64,000 bases of DNA from Marasmius tenuissimus (Eukaryota > Basidiomycota > Agaricomycetes > Agaricales > Marasmiaceae), in NCBI GenBank assembly GCA_029532415.1, contig JAQOTA010000046.1, positions 186,001 to 250,000 of the forward strand. Reading direction: 5' to 3'. The notes under the pieces were generated by a model. It made no database searches. It saw nothing but the letters and a program-made list of their open reading frames with translations, and was not told the origin of the DNA. The position numbers and the translations under genes are program-made. Below, piece after piece: positions 12,401 to 23,535 of this stretch. Numbering within the stretch: the stretch's first letter is position 1; the number at the start of each line of letters is the position of its first letter.

Positions 12401-13681
12401 AGAACTGCCCGTCTGATGATTTCATCTTGTCCTGTGGTGCTATGGGATTGGCATCGACTTCCTCACAAAATTTGTCCGCGTACTCTCGTACTCCAGGCAA
12501 GGCAAGGAAGCGCGCAAACCATTCGAGGAATGGGTAATATTCGAATGTCTTGATCGGATGGCCGTTTTCGAGGAGCAAGGTTTCGCAAGGTGCAGCATGA
12601 GTGGTTGGTCGCTGCAGGCATTTCAAGGGATAGGAAGACTCCTTCGAGCCTTTGTACTCGGGTTCGTGAGTAAAACAGCATGTTGGACACACTGCATAGA
12701 TAACCGTCTCCACATCAAGATTGAATTTCGCCTCGACCGTCCGAATGTCTTCCGCTATGGCGTCGACAGCGTTTGACTGTATCATGTTCTCCTCGGGAAG
12801 TAGTAACGTTAAAGCTGTGCCAAAGAGCTTGATCATCTTCAACATGAAACCTGCGCTTCGTCGGCTACCGCCTTCGAAAATCCGATTCGTGAGGGCCAGG
12901 CAATATGCAATGAGGGTCGGCGTCTGCTCTCGGCTAGACCGATCCAAGAACTTTCCTATGATGGGGCAACGAACATGAGGGTAAGTAGGTGCTACTGGGC
13001 TACGAGAATGATGACGGCCTTACTGTTGTCCAGCTTGAGGGCCGAAGTGTCGGGATACCTAAGGCGCCATTCACGACAGATCCTCTCGATCGTGGAGATG
13101 AGATTCTTTGCCTCTGTGACTTTGGCCGTTGCGTACGTTCCCGTTGCTTTGGCGAGTAATTCCTGTGTATCGGAAGCTTTCCCCTCGGCACTGGACAGGC
13201 ACTGATCGATTTGCTCAGGAGTCATGCCATCCGATAACTGGTCGAGGGACTGCAGAACCGCTTCCAGCTGCTCCACGTACGACGATGCATTGCCCAAGGC
13301 GTGCATGTTCCGTCTGTAACGATCATTCCGATTGCCGAGCGGTTGGGCTGGATCTGCATCCTGTACGGTACGAAATGCACTCAACTGACGAGCTCAAGTC
13401 AATAAAGCCATCTATAAGGATGCTGATGCCAAACTCACCAGATGCGAAGCTATTCCTGGATCCAACTGTTCAGTGTCCAGTGGGTCAAGAGGTGAACGTT
13501 CGTCGCTCAGAGTGTCGTCCCGATCAAGTATTGTAGCCACCATTACCTCCATCTCAACGTCATCGTGTCCTACGTTCGCGTCCGAGTGTGAAGCCTGTAC
13601 GGAAGGTCCAACTGGGACAGATGCGCCCAAGGTCATTGAAAGCCAGTTGGCGTAGGTGTCTCCTTCCCTTCTCCGACCCAT
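9477..13681 (-). CDS. CACTA/Plavaka-like (Tnp2-type) transposase, 1318 aa, apparently intact
   Basis: Five exons join in one frame: 13439-13681, 13024-13384, 11187-12955, 10163-11114 and 9477-10108; 1319 codons including the stop. The start is ATG 13681-13679. Features typical of the Tnp2/Plavaka group of basidiomycete transposases: a Cys cluster (AVCPTCCFTHEP...YPLKC), AILITDFKAARPFAGH followed by HVFCHVCDVWHKR, the DPMH motif (STQVAVDPMHAGLLRA), then a helical C-terminal half with IPSHHLIFHIFEFMELYGS, GERLVGKL and a split FESTLLHSYCKGAGL motif joined exactly by the last intron. No stop or frameshift was found across about 4 kb of coding DNA, so it may be active. Terminal inverted repeats of this copy were not located. 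A RING gene sits 215 bp upstream on the same strand. Confidence 0.85.
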
Positions 13682-13895
13682 GACTCTATTTTGCAAGTTG
13701 TAGATTGCGAGTTATCTGATACATTCGGTGGAAGGAAAAGGACTCGAAGATCCACGGACGGACCACGTATGTATCAAGAACGATAAGTTGTGTAATCAAG
13801 CGGGTCGCGAGTCGCAAAGTCATGTGGTAAGAAGATGTGTTACGTAGGACCGAGTACAAGAGATTTATCTATGCGATATGTACGTCGAATATGCC

Positions 13896-14554
13896 TCAGA
13901 ATCGGTATCTCTTTCCGGCCAGCTTCTTCAGGATACTGTGAGGCTTGGGCCAATCCCAGCGGTATGCGGGATGGGGGTTCTCCTGACCGCGGTACTTGCG
14001 GACTGCATCAGCCACCGCCTTTAGGCGAGAACTGCGAATGGGGGGGAGTGTAATGATCTGCTTGCAATAGGGACAATCCACTTTGCCCCCTTCAAACGTC
14101 TCAATCGCAGGCTCACGAAGAAAAACTTCATGACCGCCCTTGTCCAACTTAATGAGCTTCAGCCTGTACTTCCTCCAGCGAAGAAGACAATATTCGCAAA
14201 AAGCGTGGCCACAAACGGTGCTGAGTGAGAGTCAGTAACTGGATGCATGGCAAAGCAACAAGCACACACATTCGAGGGTCAATCATGGTCTCTCTGCAGA
14301 CCGAGCATTCTGTGCAGTCGGCTGACTCCAGATAGGCCATATAACCTTCTATTTTGGCTTCAGTAGCCTTCAGGTCCTGGAAAAACAAGATGATGAGCGC
14401 AATGAAGAATGTAAGAGGTCTTGACCATCAACGCAACACATACCTCGATAGTGTCCATCTGCCGCTTCGTTACATCCAAGGTATCGATGTGTTGAGCTGC
14501 GGCCCTCAACGCGGCGAGGGAGTCTTTGATAGAGTCGAGTTTCGAGGCTGGCAT
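13896..14554 (-). CDS. RING-finger protein, 180 aa (putative E3 ubiquitin ligase)
   Basis: Three exons in phase: 14444-14554, 14270-14376 and 13896-14220, 181 codons including the stop. The ATG at 14554 begins MPASKLDSIKDSLAAL. The N-terminal 65 residues form a likely coiled coil. The RING follows: CTECSVCRETMIDPR, then TVCGHAFCEYCLLRWR across the second intron, then about 35 residues and CPYCKQI. The order C-x2-C, C-x-H-x2-C-x2-C, C-x2-C is complete. The tail is basic (WPKPHSILKKLAGKRYRF). RING proteins of this kind recruit E2 enzymes; the substrate is unknown. It ends 215 bp upstream of the transposase start on the same strand, so it may travel with the element or be an ordinary neighbour. 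Confidence 0.75.
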
Positions 14555-14667
14555 GGTAATTGCGAGAAGTGGTGTTGGGATGAGAGAAAGTGAAAAAGAT
14601 TGGGGGACTCCGGAGGGGTTAAATAGTCATGAACAAAGGGAGAGGAGACAAAGGGAGGGAACGCGCG

Positions 14668-15054
14668 TCAGGTGGGGGCGGCCCGATTGCCTGCAAGATT
14701 GAGACAAAGGCCATAGCTACAACGCGTATAATGGCCGATCAGTCGACCTAGGGATGCAAACAAATCCATCCAGAGAACGTCAAGTAAATGTGAGCGCAAC
14801 GAGCGAGACGGTGTCCAGATCTGCGAAAGCAGAAGAACAAGGCTATCAAGCGAACATGTAGTCATGAGAACACTAGTAATCGGAGAGGTGTCAGCACTCA
14901 GAAAATCGAATCGAATCATGTTTCTCGAGAAACGCACGCTTCCGAATCGAAGTCGACAATATGCTGGCAGTGGTTTAGTGCGTAGTATGGCGCATGGGAC
15001 GACGTTGGGCTGCATCCGCGACGTGTCCGTTTTCGATGGTAGGGATTTACCCAT
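14668..15054 (-). CDS. Short ORF of doubtful reality (128 aa)
   Basis: An ATG at 15054 opens 128 codons ending just inside a CCGATTGCC-containing sequence. The composition (Leu, Arg and Ser rich, no domain) is that of a chance ORF, and no homologous copy is seen in the window. Listed only because it is the longest reading frame between the RING gene and the transposase fragment at 15.6 kb. Confidence 0.15.
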   Translation of the reverse strand: MGKSLPSKTDTSRMQPNVVPCAILRTKPLPAYCRLRFGSVRFSRNMIRFDFLSADTSPITSVLMTTCSLDSLVLLLSQIWTPSRSLRSHLLDVLWMDLFASLGRLIGHYTRCSYGLCLNLAGNRAAPT

Positions 15055-15593
15055 TTAAGACAGAGTTGAGCCGGATGTTAACCAGGCTTATGAAAAAAGG
15101 CATTTAGCCAAGTAGGACTAGAAGAACGGAGAAAGAGGCGAGAAATACTATTTTTGAGAGATTGAACATGATTGTGCGGGTGTGAGTGACTGTGCCGTCA
15201 GGTTGCATCGGGGTGAATAGTAATACGATCGGGCCGGTAAGGCACGTGTCATGGGTTCCAGCCCTCAGGCCTCAGCGCTTCGGTTTCAACGCTCACCGAC
15301 GCCAGCTTTAGCTCTTCTTCCAAGTTCCAGACCTTGGGCTTCAACTTAACCTCTCACTGTCAATTGGAATATGCAACGCCTCCGCCATGGGGTTCTTGTT
15401 ATCTTCTAGGGTTACACGTGAAACATTATCATAATGTTCGTAGCTGATCATACTCAAAGTGTAGAATGAACGTAAATTAATGTCAACGAAGAGAATTCGA
15501 TGGCGCAGCGTCAGTATGACCATGGTCAACTGGACGAATTATCTATGAGATATGGGACTGGTTCGATTTGATACAATAGGAAGGACTGAAAAG

Positions 15594-15701
15594 AAACTTT
15601 CTAATTCAGTTTTCTCCTCGCCGCCCTTTGGATCCCCTGTCCCGATAGACGACAGTGGGGGAGGAAGCACGTAGTCATGATAGAACGCTATCTGGGACAC
15701 C
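15594..15701 (-). pseudogene. Fragment of a second Tnp2/Plavaka transposase copy
   Basis: About 105 bases here match 11514-11621, inside the intact transposase, at roughly 92 percent (shared words such as CCCGATAGACGACAG and ATAGAACGCTATCTGGGACAC). Similarity stops abruptly on both sides. It is therefore a broken or internally deleted relative of the transposase, oriented the same way. Surrounding DNA from 15.06 to 16.18 kb contains no other gene I can support. Confidence 0.75.
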
Positions 15702-16185
15702 CAACACACCATCACACCGTGCCTTCAGACTCACCGCCTTCTCTCCTTTTTTGAACTCAGTCGACGCCTCGCTGAGCTCGATGGACATCAAAGGTGTGAG
15801 GTTCATCCTCAATCTCCTTGTGAAGGCGTAAATCTTTCCGGGGTAAAGGAGCTATTCCCCCACTTGCGGCCGCTGGAGGGGTACCAGTAGTAACTCGCGT
15901 TTAGGAGAAGACATCAAGAATGAGCGGGCGGTTCTATTAGCATTGTTCGTATGGTAAGTTGAAAGTAGGCAGATACGTCAATGAGTGCGCCCGTGAAGAC
16001 CGAATACAACAATGGTTCAGGTCCCAGGGTGACCATATTCTACTCAGCCAACCACTCAGCTCGAGAGTCGAAGTCAAAATGAGAATGGTGATCGTCTGTA
16101 AACCGAGCATGATACTAGATTGGCTGGGCCTTATTATGCATAAACTTCATGTTCACAAGTAGTGCTGTTCGGAATAAACACTATG

Positions 16186-18032
16186 CTACGGGGATCCAGG
16201 AGGGGGCCACGATAAATCGAAAGCATAAAGCGTATCTGAACGCCTCACTGTGGGCATGCGGGCCACCACGAATAGCCTGCAGTATCCCGTTGACCGCCAA
16301 GCAGGAACGATATCAATGTCATGTAGCTCACATACGGAGGCGAAAATTGCTGTGTTCGTCGCCTCGATACACTCGCTGGGAACGAGAAGACCAGGCGTGC
16401 TGAGCTTGAACAGGAGGACTGGGTAGTTTTGCTTGGTAGCAATGAGTTGATCATCGTCGAAGGAATCGTAACGCTCTCCTGGCGCCTGTCGTCGGAGCCC
16501 TCTGGAGTACGAGTCGATGATTTCGGTGACTTGACCCGCGTTGGTAGTCAAAGTCCTGGTTACCACGCTTTCCAAAAAACCAAAGTCAAGCCTTGCTCCG
16601 TTCCGATGCGCGTCTGAGAATTTATCAGTATTCTGATTCATTCGGACAAGTTTTAAAACACACCTGAGGAGGAGCAATGAGCGCGATGACCCGATGCCCA
16701 ATCAAGTTGCTGACAGCTCTCCGAGCAATAGAGCGCTTTGCATGCCGAGCAGCGTTTGAACTTGATCACGTCGATGTTAGTGCACTATTGTGAATAAGGG
16801 ATCAATCATAGTTGACGGCACGAGGAAAGTAGGCTTACCGCTGCGACGCTGCACCTGTACAGTGCTCCATCTGCCTTGAGATTCTGCCGGATGGTGTAGA
16901 GATAGGCGGCCTTCTCCAGACAGTTCCTCCAACAGTCCCAAAGGAGCGACGCCGGGCGTGTATTGGAATCGATAATCGATCCCTCTTTCCTCACGGCTCG
17001 GGAAAACTCGCGCAGGACCTTTGGATAGACCATATAGCGGGATACTGTGTCCAGCAAAATGCACAAGGCTTTCTGGGATTCCATGGGAAGAGTTGCGAGG
17101 CGGTGGGGCTTTTTAATGAAGGTGGAAAGGAGACCGCTGGCTAGGGCCTGAGAGACGTGATCAGGTCCGTCCAAGGCAGAGGTGAGAAGGATTTCCGCAG
17201 TCAAAAATGCCGGTTCGTCCAAACCGATATCGACCCGACGACCTGTGGTAACCTCATGCCTTATCTGGAGCACCTTAGTCAATAGCTGCGAAAGGACTGG
17301 GATATGACAAGATCCAGGGGCTTTCAAGAGCAAATCCGTCGACTTGGTGACAAAGCGTGTGAAAAGAGACACGAACACCCAAAACCTGGAAAAATCGTGG
17401 GGGCTGATGGAAACCAGACGCGGTGTCACAGAGGCGATATATCGAATGATGGAGGGCATGTCGTCCGGACCGAAAACACGGAAAACATGTTCATCAATCA
17501 AGTCTGTCTGAGATTCGTTTTTGAGTCCCAAGAGGAGAATGGACCATTCATCAATGGTGGAATGGCCTTCGTGTACGACGTCACGCCATGCTTGAGCGAG
17601 AAGGCGCTGAAGCTGGGGAGTTAGGACATATGAATCATGGCTTGAGTCGACCAATGTGATGGGGATTGAGCCGCGTAGCATAGCGTTCAAACACTGCGGG
17701 ATCAACCGTAAGGCGTCAGCTCGAATAGAGTGGACGTCGAGGGGAGAAAAAGCCACGTCTGTGCTGAGGCTGGCGGTCAGTAGCGCATTGATCCACGGTT
17801 CTAGCCGAGTCCTCCAGATACGCGGTAGTATTGCTACCCGGGTAACTGAGGGCGTTGATTGAGTACGAATACCCAAAGCCTCAATGGCGCGAAGAACTTC
17901 AATGACCGTATGTGAAATGTGGAATGGCGTTGGAGGTCGTCCGATTTGGTGGAGCTGACGTGCGATTTGCCATTGAGAAGGTAAGGGAGTGACGGGGGGT
18001 GTAGTTGATTGGCTTTGTTGACTGTAAGGCAT
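16186..18032 (-). CDS. MYND zinc-finger protein of agaric type, 572 aa
   Basis: Three exons in phase: 16839-18032, 16664-16760 and 16186-16613; 573 codons including the stop. The first ATG in frame is 18032-18030 (MPYSQQSQSTTPPVTPL); upstream codons to 18110 would need a TTG start. About 400 mostly helical residues precede a MYND finger created by splicing: KRCSACKALYCSESCQQLDW then GHRAHC. The first zinc-binding pair is reduced here: only one Cys (YRCSVAA) precedes the splice. About 140 residues follow. The finger usually mediates protein binding. Length, exon plan and finger position match the gene at 20234-22096, so these are paralogues about 2 kb apart. Confidence 0.75.
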
Positions 18033-18589
18033 GGCTACCAACGTCGGGCTCAACGATACGACTAAGACATGAATTGAAGACCGTTTTGAGCTAGAAGCAG
18101 CTGTTAACAAAGAGAGGACATACTGTAGCTATATTTGCCAACGACTGGGCGAGGAAGTCCTTTGTGTACTTGATGAGCAACAGTACTTCTGGGGTCGAAT
18201 GGATAGTGGGCGATCAGATTTCTATAGTGGGGATGCGAGTGGGCAAGTGGGCGAGTGAAGCAGAGAGAACCCCGGCTTTGAAGGCCACTCGATGAACAAA
18301 GACGGAGCACTACAAAGGAACACGCGAGCCTAGCACATGCCCGAACTTGCAGCATGTTCCCGGGTCACATGATCGTATGTTGTCGCCCTTGAGGTTCGTG
18401 CCCCGAGAGATCCAGATAGCGGTGGTCTTTGGGTCATTGGGTTACTTATGTAGTAGCGAGAGTAAGCGAGCCGCTACTTGCCTGCTAATTTGGGTTGGTG
18501 GGTATTTAGATGGACATCCTTTTTCTTTTCCTTGGGGAGCCGGAATAACTCGCTTGAGAGGCCCGTAAGATGGATGAAACGATAGAGAG

Positions 18590-19110
18590 AGAGAGCATAG
18601 CTTGATCGCACCGACCGTCGTGGGCCTTCAACCCTCAGTCTCCGATTGTATAGCTGGTCACTGAAAACGCCTCATGTCCTCCCTCGAGTAATTCCACCTG
18701 CCGGAACAAGGAGAGTTCAGCTAAGAGCCCGACCAACCTTAGTCAGTAGGCAAGTAGCTAGAAACCTTCCGTCCATCCTGGCGTAGAAACCATCCACGGT
18801 CCAAGCAAAATCCTGGTCTCCATTGATCGCACCGACCATCTTCGGGCCTTCGAATGCTCGGCCCCGATTGACCCCGCTTTCACTTCGAGCCAGCCCAGGA
18901 AGTAGACGATACCAGGTTTGGACGCAGCAGCTCAGAAGACTTCTGAGTTCACGCTCATCCTCCAGTCCTCCACTTCCCTCAATTATATATTCCGGTTTCA
19001 GTTTCTGACTGCCATTGGGTTTGATTATACACCGAGGTCTACATGTGTGAAATGTGAGAAGGGATGATCTTTGAGTCGAACGTTCACGCACCAAGCACAT
19101 GAAGGGTGTT
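18590..19110. repeat. Modular dispersed repeat, copy A (partial)
   Basis: Contains two recognisable modules. Module alpha (about 18655-18790) has the words CAGCTAAGAGCCCGACCAAC, TTAGTCAGTAGGCAAGTAGC and TAGAAACCTTCC. Module beta (about 18790-19005) has CTTCGGGCCTTCGAATGCTC and CACTTCGAGCCAGCCC. A partial beta lies at 18600-18650. The terminal module seen in the other copies is missing. Same orientation as the other copies. Confidence 0.8.
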
Positions 19111-19189
19111 ACATAGACGCTCAGAACAGAGATCTAAGCGGAGACGTATCATTGATGGTTTCTTTTGTACTCTTGTGTAGGTATTCCAA

Positions 19190-19945
19190 CTTCCGAAGCT
19201 GTTATCATTCTCAGAATCGACAGGCAGAACGTAGTAAGCGGCTACTCACTGAAAGGTCACCGTGATCGCTCTCGAGCAGCTCTAGCTGCCCGAAGCAGGG
19301 AGTATCCAGCTGAGAGCTGACCAACATTAGTCAGTAGGCAACCAGCTAGAAACCTTCCATCCGTGCTGCCGTACGAACTAACATTGTCAGAAACCAATAG
19401 AGAAGGAGAAAGAGAACATAGCTACTCACTGAAAGCGCCCTCGTGTCCTTCCTCGAGCAATTTCAGCTACCCGAAGCCGAGAGAATGCGAGAAACCTTCC
19501 ATCCATCCAGCCGTAGAAGTCCTTCATGGTCCATAGGCGGCCCTGGGCCCCCTTGATCGCACCGACCGTCACGGGCCTTCCACCCTCAGTTTCCGATTGT
19601 TCCCGCTCATACGTCCGTCAATCCAGCGCAGGAAGTAAGAGGAACCAGGTTAGAGACGCAGGAGCTCAGAATATCAATTTGAGTTCATGCTCATCCTCCA
19701 GTCCTCCGCTACCCTTGATTATAGATGACTAAGTCGACGGTGATTGCGAAGATATGAAGGTAACTCCGAGAGTGAGAGAGAAATGATAGGAAGAGAAAAA
19801 GCTCAGAACAAATATCCAGGCTGATTCGTCGATGCTGCAGTCGTAGTGAAAGTGAGAGTTGGAGTTTAAGACGAGTCGACGACTCCGAACTCGCGCCTCA
19901 CAAATCCTCTCACACGCGTATGCGGGACCGGCCCGATTGGCCGTG
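19190..19945. repeat. Modular dispersed repeat, copy B
   Basis: Two diverged alpha modules (about 19225-19375 and 19425-19530), each beginning with a CTACTCACTGAAA word, then beta (19525-19725) and the terminal module gamma (19725-19945), which ends GGGACCGGCCCGATTGG. The most diverged full copy. Confidence 0.75.
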
Positions 19946-20233
19946 CTCTCTCGATCTTGATTCTTGATGAAGTTCAATGCCTCCGCCATGGGTTTTTTTC
20001 TTTTCCATGTTCGTATCTATTTGTGCTCGAATGGAATGGATCAAAATGACTAAGAGGTACAGGCTAAACAAATTTGACTTGACGGGAAGAAAATTACCAA
20101 GTTGTGCAGAATCAAGATAGTACAGTAGGTGAATGTCCAATATCGACGAACGAGTCTCGAAGGCGATACGTCACTTAAGCCCTCGCGAAGTAATCGATGG
20201 TCTGATGGTGAAGTAATAAGGAGCAGGAGTGTA

Positions 20234-22096
20234 TCAGGCTTGCTCGCTGGCGTGAACATGGGTGTATATCGTCAAAGGAATGTCGGAGTGGAAGAATATT
20301 CCCTGAGCGTTTCCGTTGTCGGAGAACCTTGTCTTGGCGATTCTAAGGGTCGGAGGATATCGTCCATAATTAATGATAAACTGACAGCGTTTGATACCAG
20401 CGTATCGTAGAAAGGGAATCCTGAATCTTTCTCGAAGGTCCCGCTTGATGACCTGAGAGAGGAAACCATGTGAAGGGTTACCGTTCATTCCTAAGCTCAC
20501 AATGTCAAGGTTGTATCCATAAACGAAACGGAATTAGACTCACCGGACCGATCTCGTGGACATTCATCGCGGTGACCAGAACTCATTAACCAATGCGCGC
20601 GTTGGCACAGTGCAGAACAATATAATTTCTGGCGACATCCGCTGCAGGCCTTCAAGCTGTGCCATTTCCGTGGTTGTCGATAACACTAGTTTCCGATGGT
20701 CAGAAAGCACCAAAAAGAAAGCAGTAAAACTCACATCTGGGTTCGCGCAGAGCTTCGCTAAGATGGCCCGAAACCTTTGTCGACCCGCCTCCTCCCTCAG
20801 GATTACCCAAGCAGCTGCTACTGGTGGCGAAAATTTCGAAACTTCGGACGCAGTGAGATCAATAGCTTTCAGCTGCGTCCTAACCGCTTCCCAGATGTGC
20901 GGGAAGGGAAGAGAGGCGGCGATGTGAAAGATAATCTTTACAATTGCGTCTGCCAGTGCATGCTGGTGGTTTCCACTGCGCAGCGAAGACGTGTCCTCCT
21001 GTGCGGTCGTCCCACGATAGGTTGACCTAAGGATATCTTCGTCCAATGCAATCCTAAGGGTTGGCGAATCCCCCCCTTGACCAGTCAAGAGAGCGACCAC
21101 CTGAAGACAGTTGGAAATCGAAGTTTCAAGGCTGATTTTGGTCGAAGAGGTGAAACTGACCCAATCCTTCCCCACGAAAAGGGAGCAGAGAAGACGCAGC
21201 TTGCGACACATAATCTTCATGACCCACTCCCGGGAAGAAGGAGTCGCTTGCTGCGCAAAACTAGCGGACCTAAGGGCAAAGAGGACAGTCGTGGAAACGA
21301 CATCGTTGGCTATAAGGAGGCACTGGGTCCGCAGAAGCTTGGTCTCTACCAGCAGAAGTATTTCTTCATCACTCGCGTCGTGTAAATCACTCGTGACGTT
21401 GTCATAATTCGCGACGGTGAGGCCGTTGAAATGTTCCAGATATCTGCCCAAGTGGCCATCGATACGGGTGAATAGCTTCTCCATGGCCTCTTGCCCGTAA
21501 AGAGAGACAGTGGCGCGTGCGAGATGGGGGAATAGCCTCTCCTTGTCGACGCGGCCAGCCCAGTCCAATGCGACGTCAAGGTCGCAAAGGAAATCCTGTT
21601 TCGCCTTCAACATCTCGCCAAAAGTGGGCGCGGCAGGTGCGGGTTCGTTGGAAGTGGATGGGCCACAATCGAGTACAAGTGAGGCGAAAAGCGATATCGC
21701 CTTAGCCGATGCAGATAGCACCCTTCTGTAGAAGCCGCAAGCGTCACCTTCAACGGTCCGTATTGAAGAGACAAAGGTGTGTATCCAAGAGACAGCATGT
21801 TCGCACTCTGTACATGCACAAGTAGCCACTCGGAATTCGACTTCGCGCGAGCAGCGGCCTGAATCCGTGACCCACTCGAAGGCCTCTAGAGCGCTATTGG
21901 CGTCTTCAGAGGTGTTTAGGGGAACCGAGACGGGGGGTATAGGGTAGCAGAACTGAACGAATCGTAATTTGTTTTTTGGGGGATCGGATTTTGAACGGAG
22001 GAGTTTCAAACGTTCAACCTTTGCAAGCTATGGGGAAGTCAGCGACTGTAGTTAAATCATCGTTGCTCTCCTCACCTTGTTACGAGGCAGAGACAT
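20234..22096 (-). CDS. MYND zinc-finger protein of agaric type, 570 aa (paralogue)
   Basis: Four exons in phase: 22076-22096, 20735-22027, 20544-20685 and 20234-20490; 571 codons including the stop. ATG 22096 begins MSLPRNK. Without splicing, the long ORF runs past the finger in the wrong frame; removing the 49-bp intron 20686-20734 reveals a complete MYND finger: CANPDC, then LKACSGCRQKLYCSALCQRA, then SGHRDEC. The 430 residues before it are helical with no other domain, but include a CACTECEH cluster. The last exon (FRIPFLRYAGIKRCQF...) follows the finger, as in the paralogue at 16186-18032. Probably a protein-interaction scaffold; no role can be assigned. Confidence 0.8.
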
Positions 22097-22339
22097 AGCA
22101 GGGGAGACGGTGGTGCGGATGAAAAGGTAAGGATGAATGAAGGGCGGGAGTTGCCTGAAAGAGGCACGACGAGAGAACAAAGACTGCAATCTCATCGCGC
22201 GGTGACGGCAAACACGTGCCATTCCTCACATCGCGATCGCGCACAATCCCGAGGGTACTACGATGAGATTTGCTCTGGAGTCCTTTCGTAATGAACGGAT
22301 GAGAGGGGGTAGTCTCAGAGTAGAATTTTCGCCCAAGAA

Positions 22340-23205
22340 TGGTGGATCGATGTTCAGGACAGAGATCTGAGCGCGGCAACATCAGGTGAGTTCGCTTGTC
22401 TCTTGCGCTTCCTTACTAACATTGTCAGAAAGAATGAAGAGTGAAAGGGAACGTGACTACTCACTAAAACGTTCCGGTGGTCGCTCTCGAGCGATTCCAA
22501 CTTTCCGGACCAAGGAGAATCCATCTAAAACCCAACCAACCCTAGTCAGCAGGCAAGTCTCTAGAAACCTTCAATCCGCTCTAGTATAGGACTCAGGAGC
22601 TATTGCATGTGACACACTGTAGAAAATGGCAGGAAAAGGGAGAACGTAGCTACTCACTTGACACATCCCTATGCCCTTCCTCGAGCGATTCCACCTGCCG
22701 GGAGCAAGGAGAGTCCAGCTAAGAGCCCGACCAACCTTAGTCAGTAGGCAAGTAGCTAGAAACATTCCGTCCATCCTGGCGTAGAAACCACCCATGGTCC
22801 AAGCAAAATCCCGGTCTCCATTGATCGCACCGACCGTCTTCGGGCCTTCGAATGCTCGGCCCCCGATTGACCCCGCTTTCACTTCGAGCCAGCCCAGTAA
22901 GTCGATGAGACCAGGTTGAGACGCAGCTACTCGGAACAAAAATCTGAGCTGACGCTCATTCTCCAGTCCTACGCTTCCCTCGTTTCGATAGACGCCTGAG
23001 TCGGGGATAATTGCAAAAGTGTGGAGGTGATTTCTAAAGCGAGAGTAGAAGAATAGAGTAAAAACATCCCAGAACAGACATCTGAACGGGGTCGTTAATG
23101 CTGCAGTCGAAGTGAAAAGTGAGGGTTCGAGTCGAGGATCAGTATTCAGTCGGCGACTTGTGTCCCACAACACGTGCAGTGCACGCGGGACCGGTCCGAT
23201 TGCCG
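22340..23205. repeat. Modular dispersed repeat, copy C
   Basis: Order: a short leader with CAGAGATCTGAGCG (22355), alpha (22450-22595), alpha (22650-22795), beta (22790-22990), gamma (22985-23205, ending GGGACCGGTCCGATTGCC). The minus strand has a 215-codon open frame over 22571-23218 (its first codon is not the best start), parts of which recur in copies A and D (DFAWT, GRFLATCLLTKVGRAL). Confidence 0.8.
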
Positions 23206-23535
23206 TTCTCGTTCTCACTCCCAGTCCGATCGGGAAGTTAGGTGCAGTTAGAAAAATTTAAGCGTGCGCGAGTCGCCAGCTCATCTTGACTCCCACCACA
23301 AGACAGCATAGAGGTACATGCTTTCTCCCTTTTCCTTCACTTTCTGCCTGTCTCTGTCTTTACCTTGGAATACTGTTGGTTTCCGGCGACTCAGAAAATG
23401 GTTCTGACCCTATAGGACCCATTCTGAGAATTCGGAGCCCAACAATATTCCAGTGTAAGTAAGAGACGGACTATACCTCTATGGAAACTGATTACTTCCC
23501 TAGTTTGAAGTGTGAAACACTCGTTTTTTGAAACC

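Noticed and set aside
9400..15000. Terminal inverted repeats around the intact transposase
   Set aside because: No matching CACT-type ends were found by eye on both sides; the element limits are left open.
20564..22009. Uninterrupted 481-codon ORF as the full MYND gene
   Set aside because: It reads through a 49-bp intron in the wrong frame; only splicing produces the complete zinc finger.
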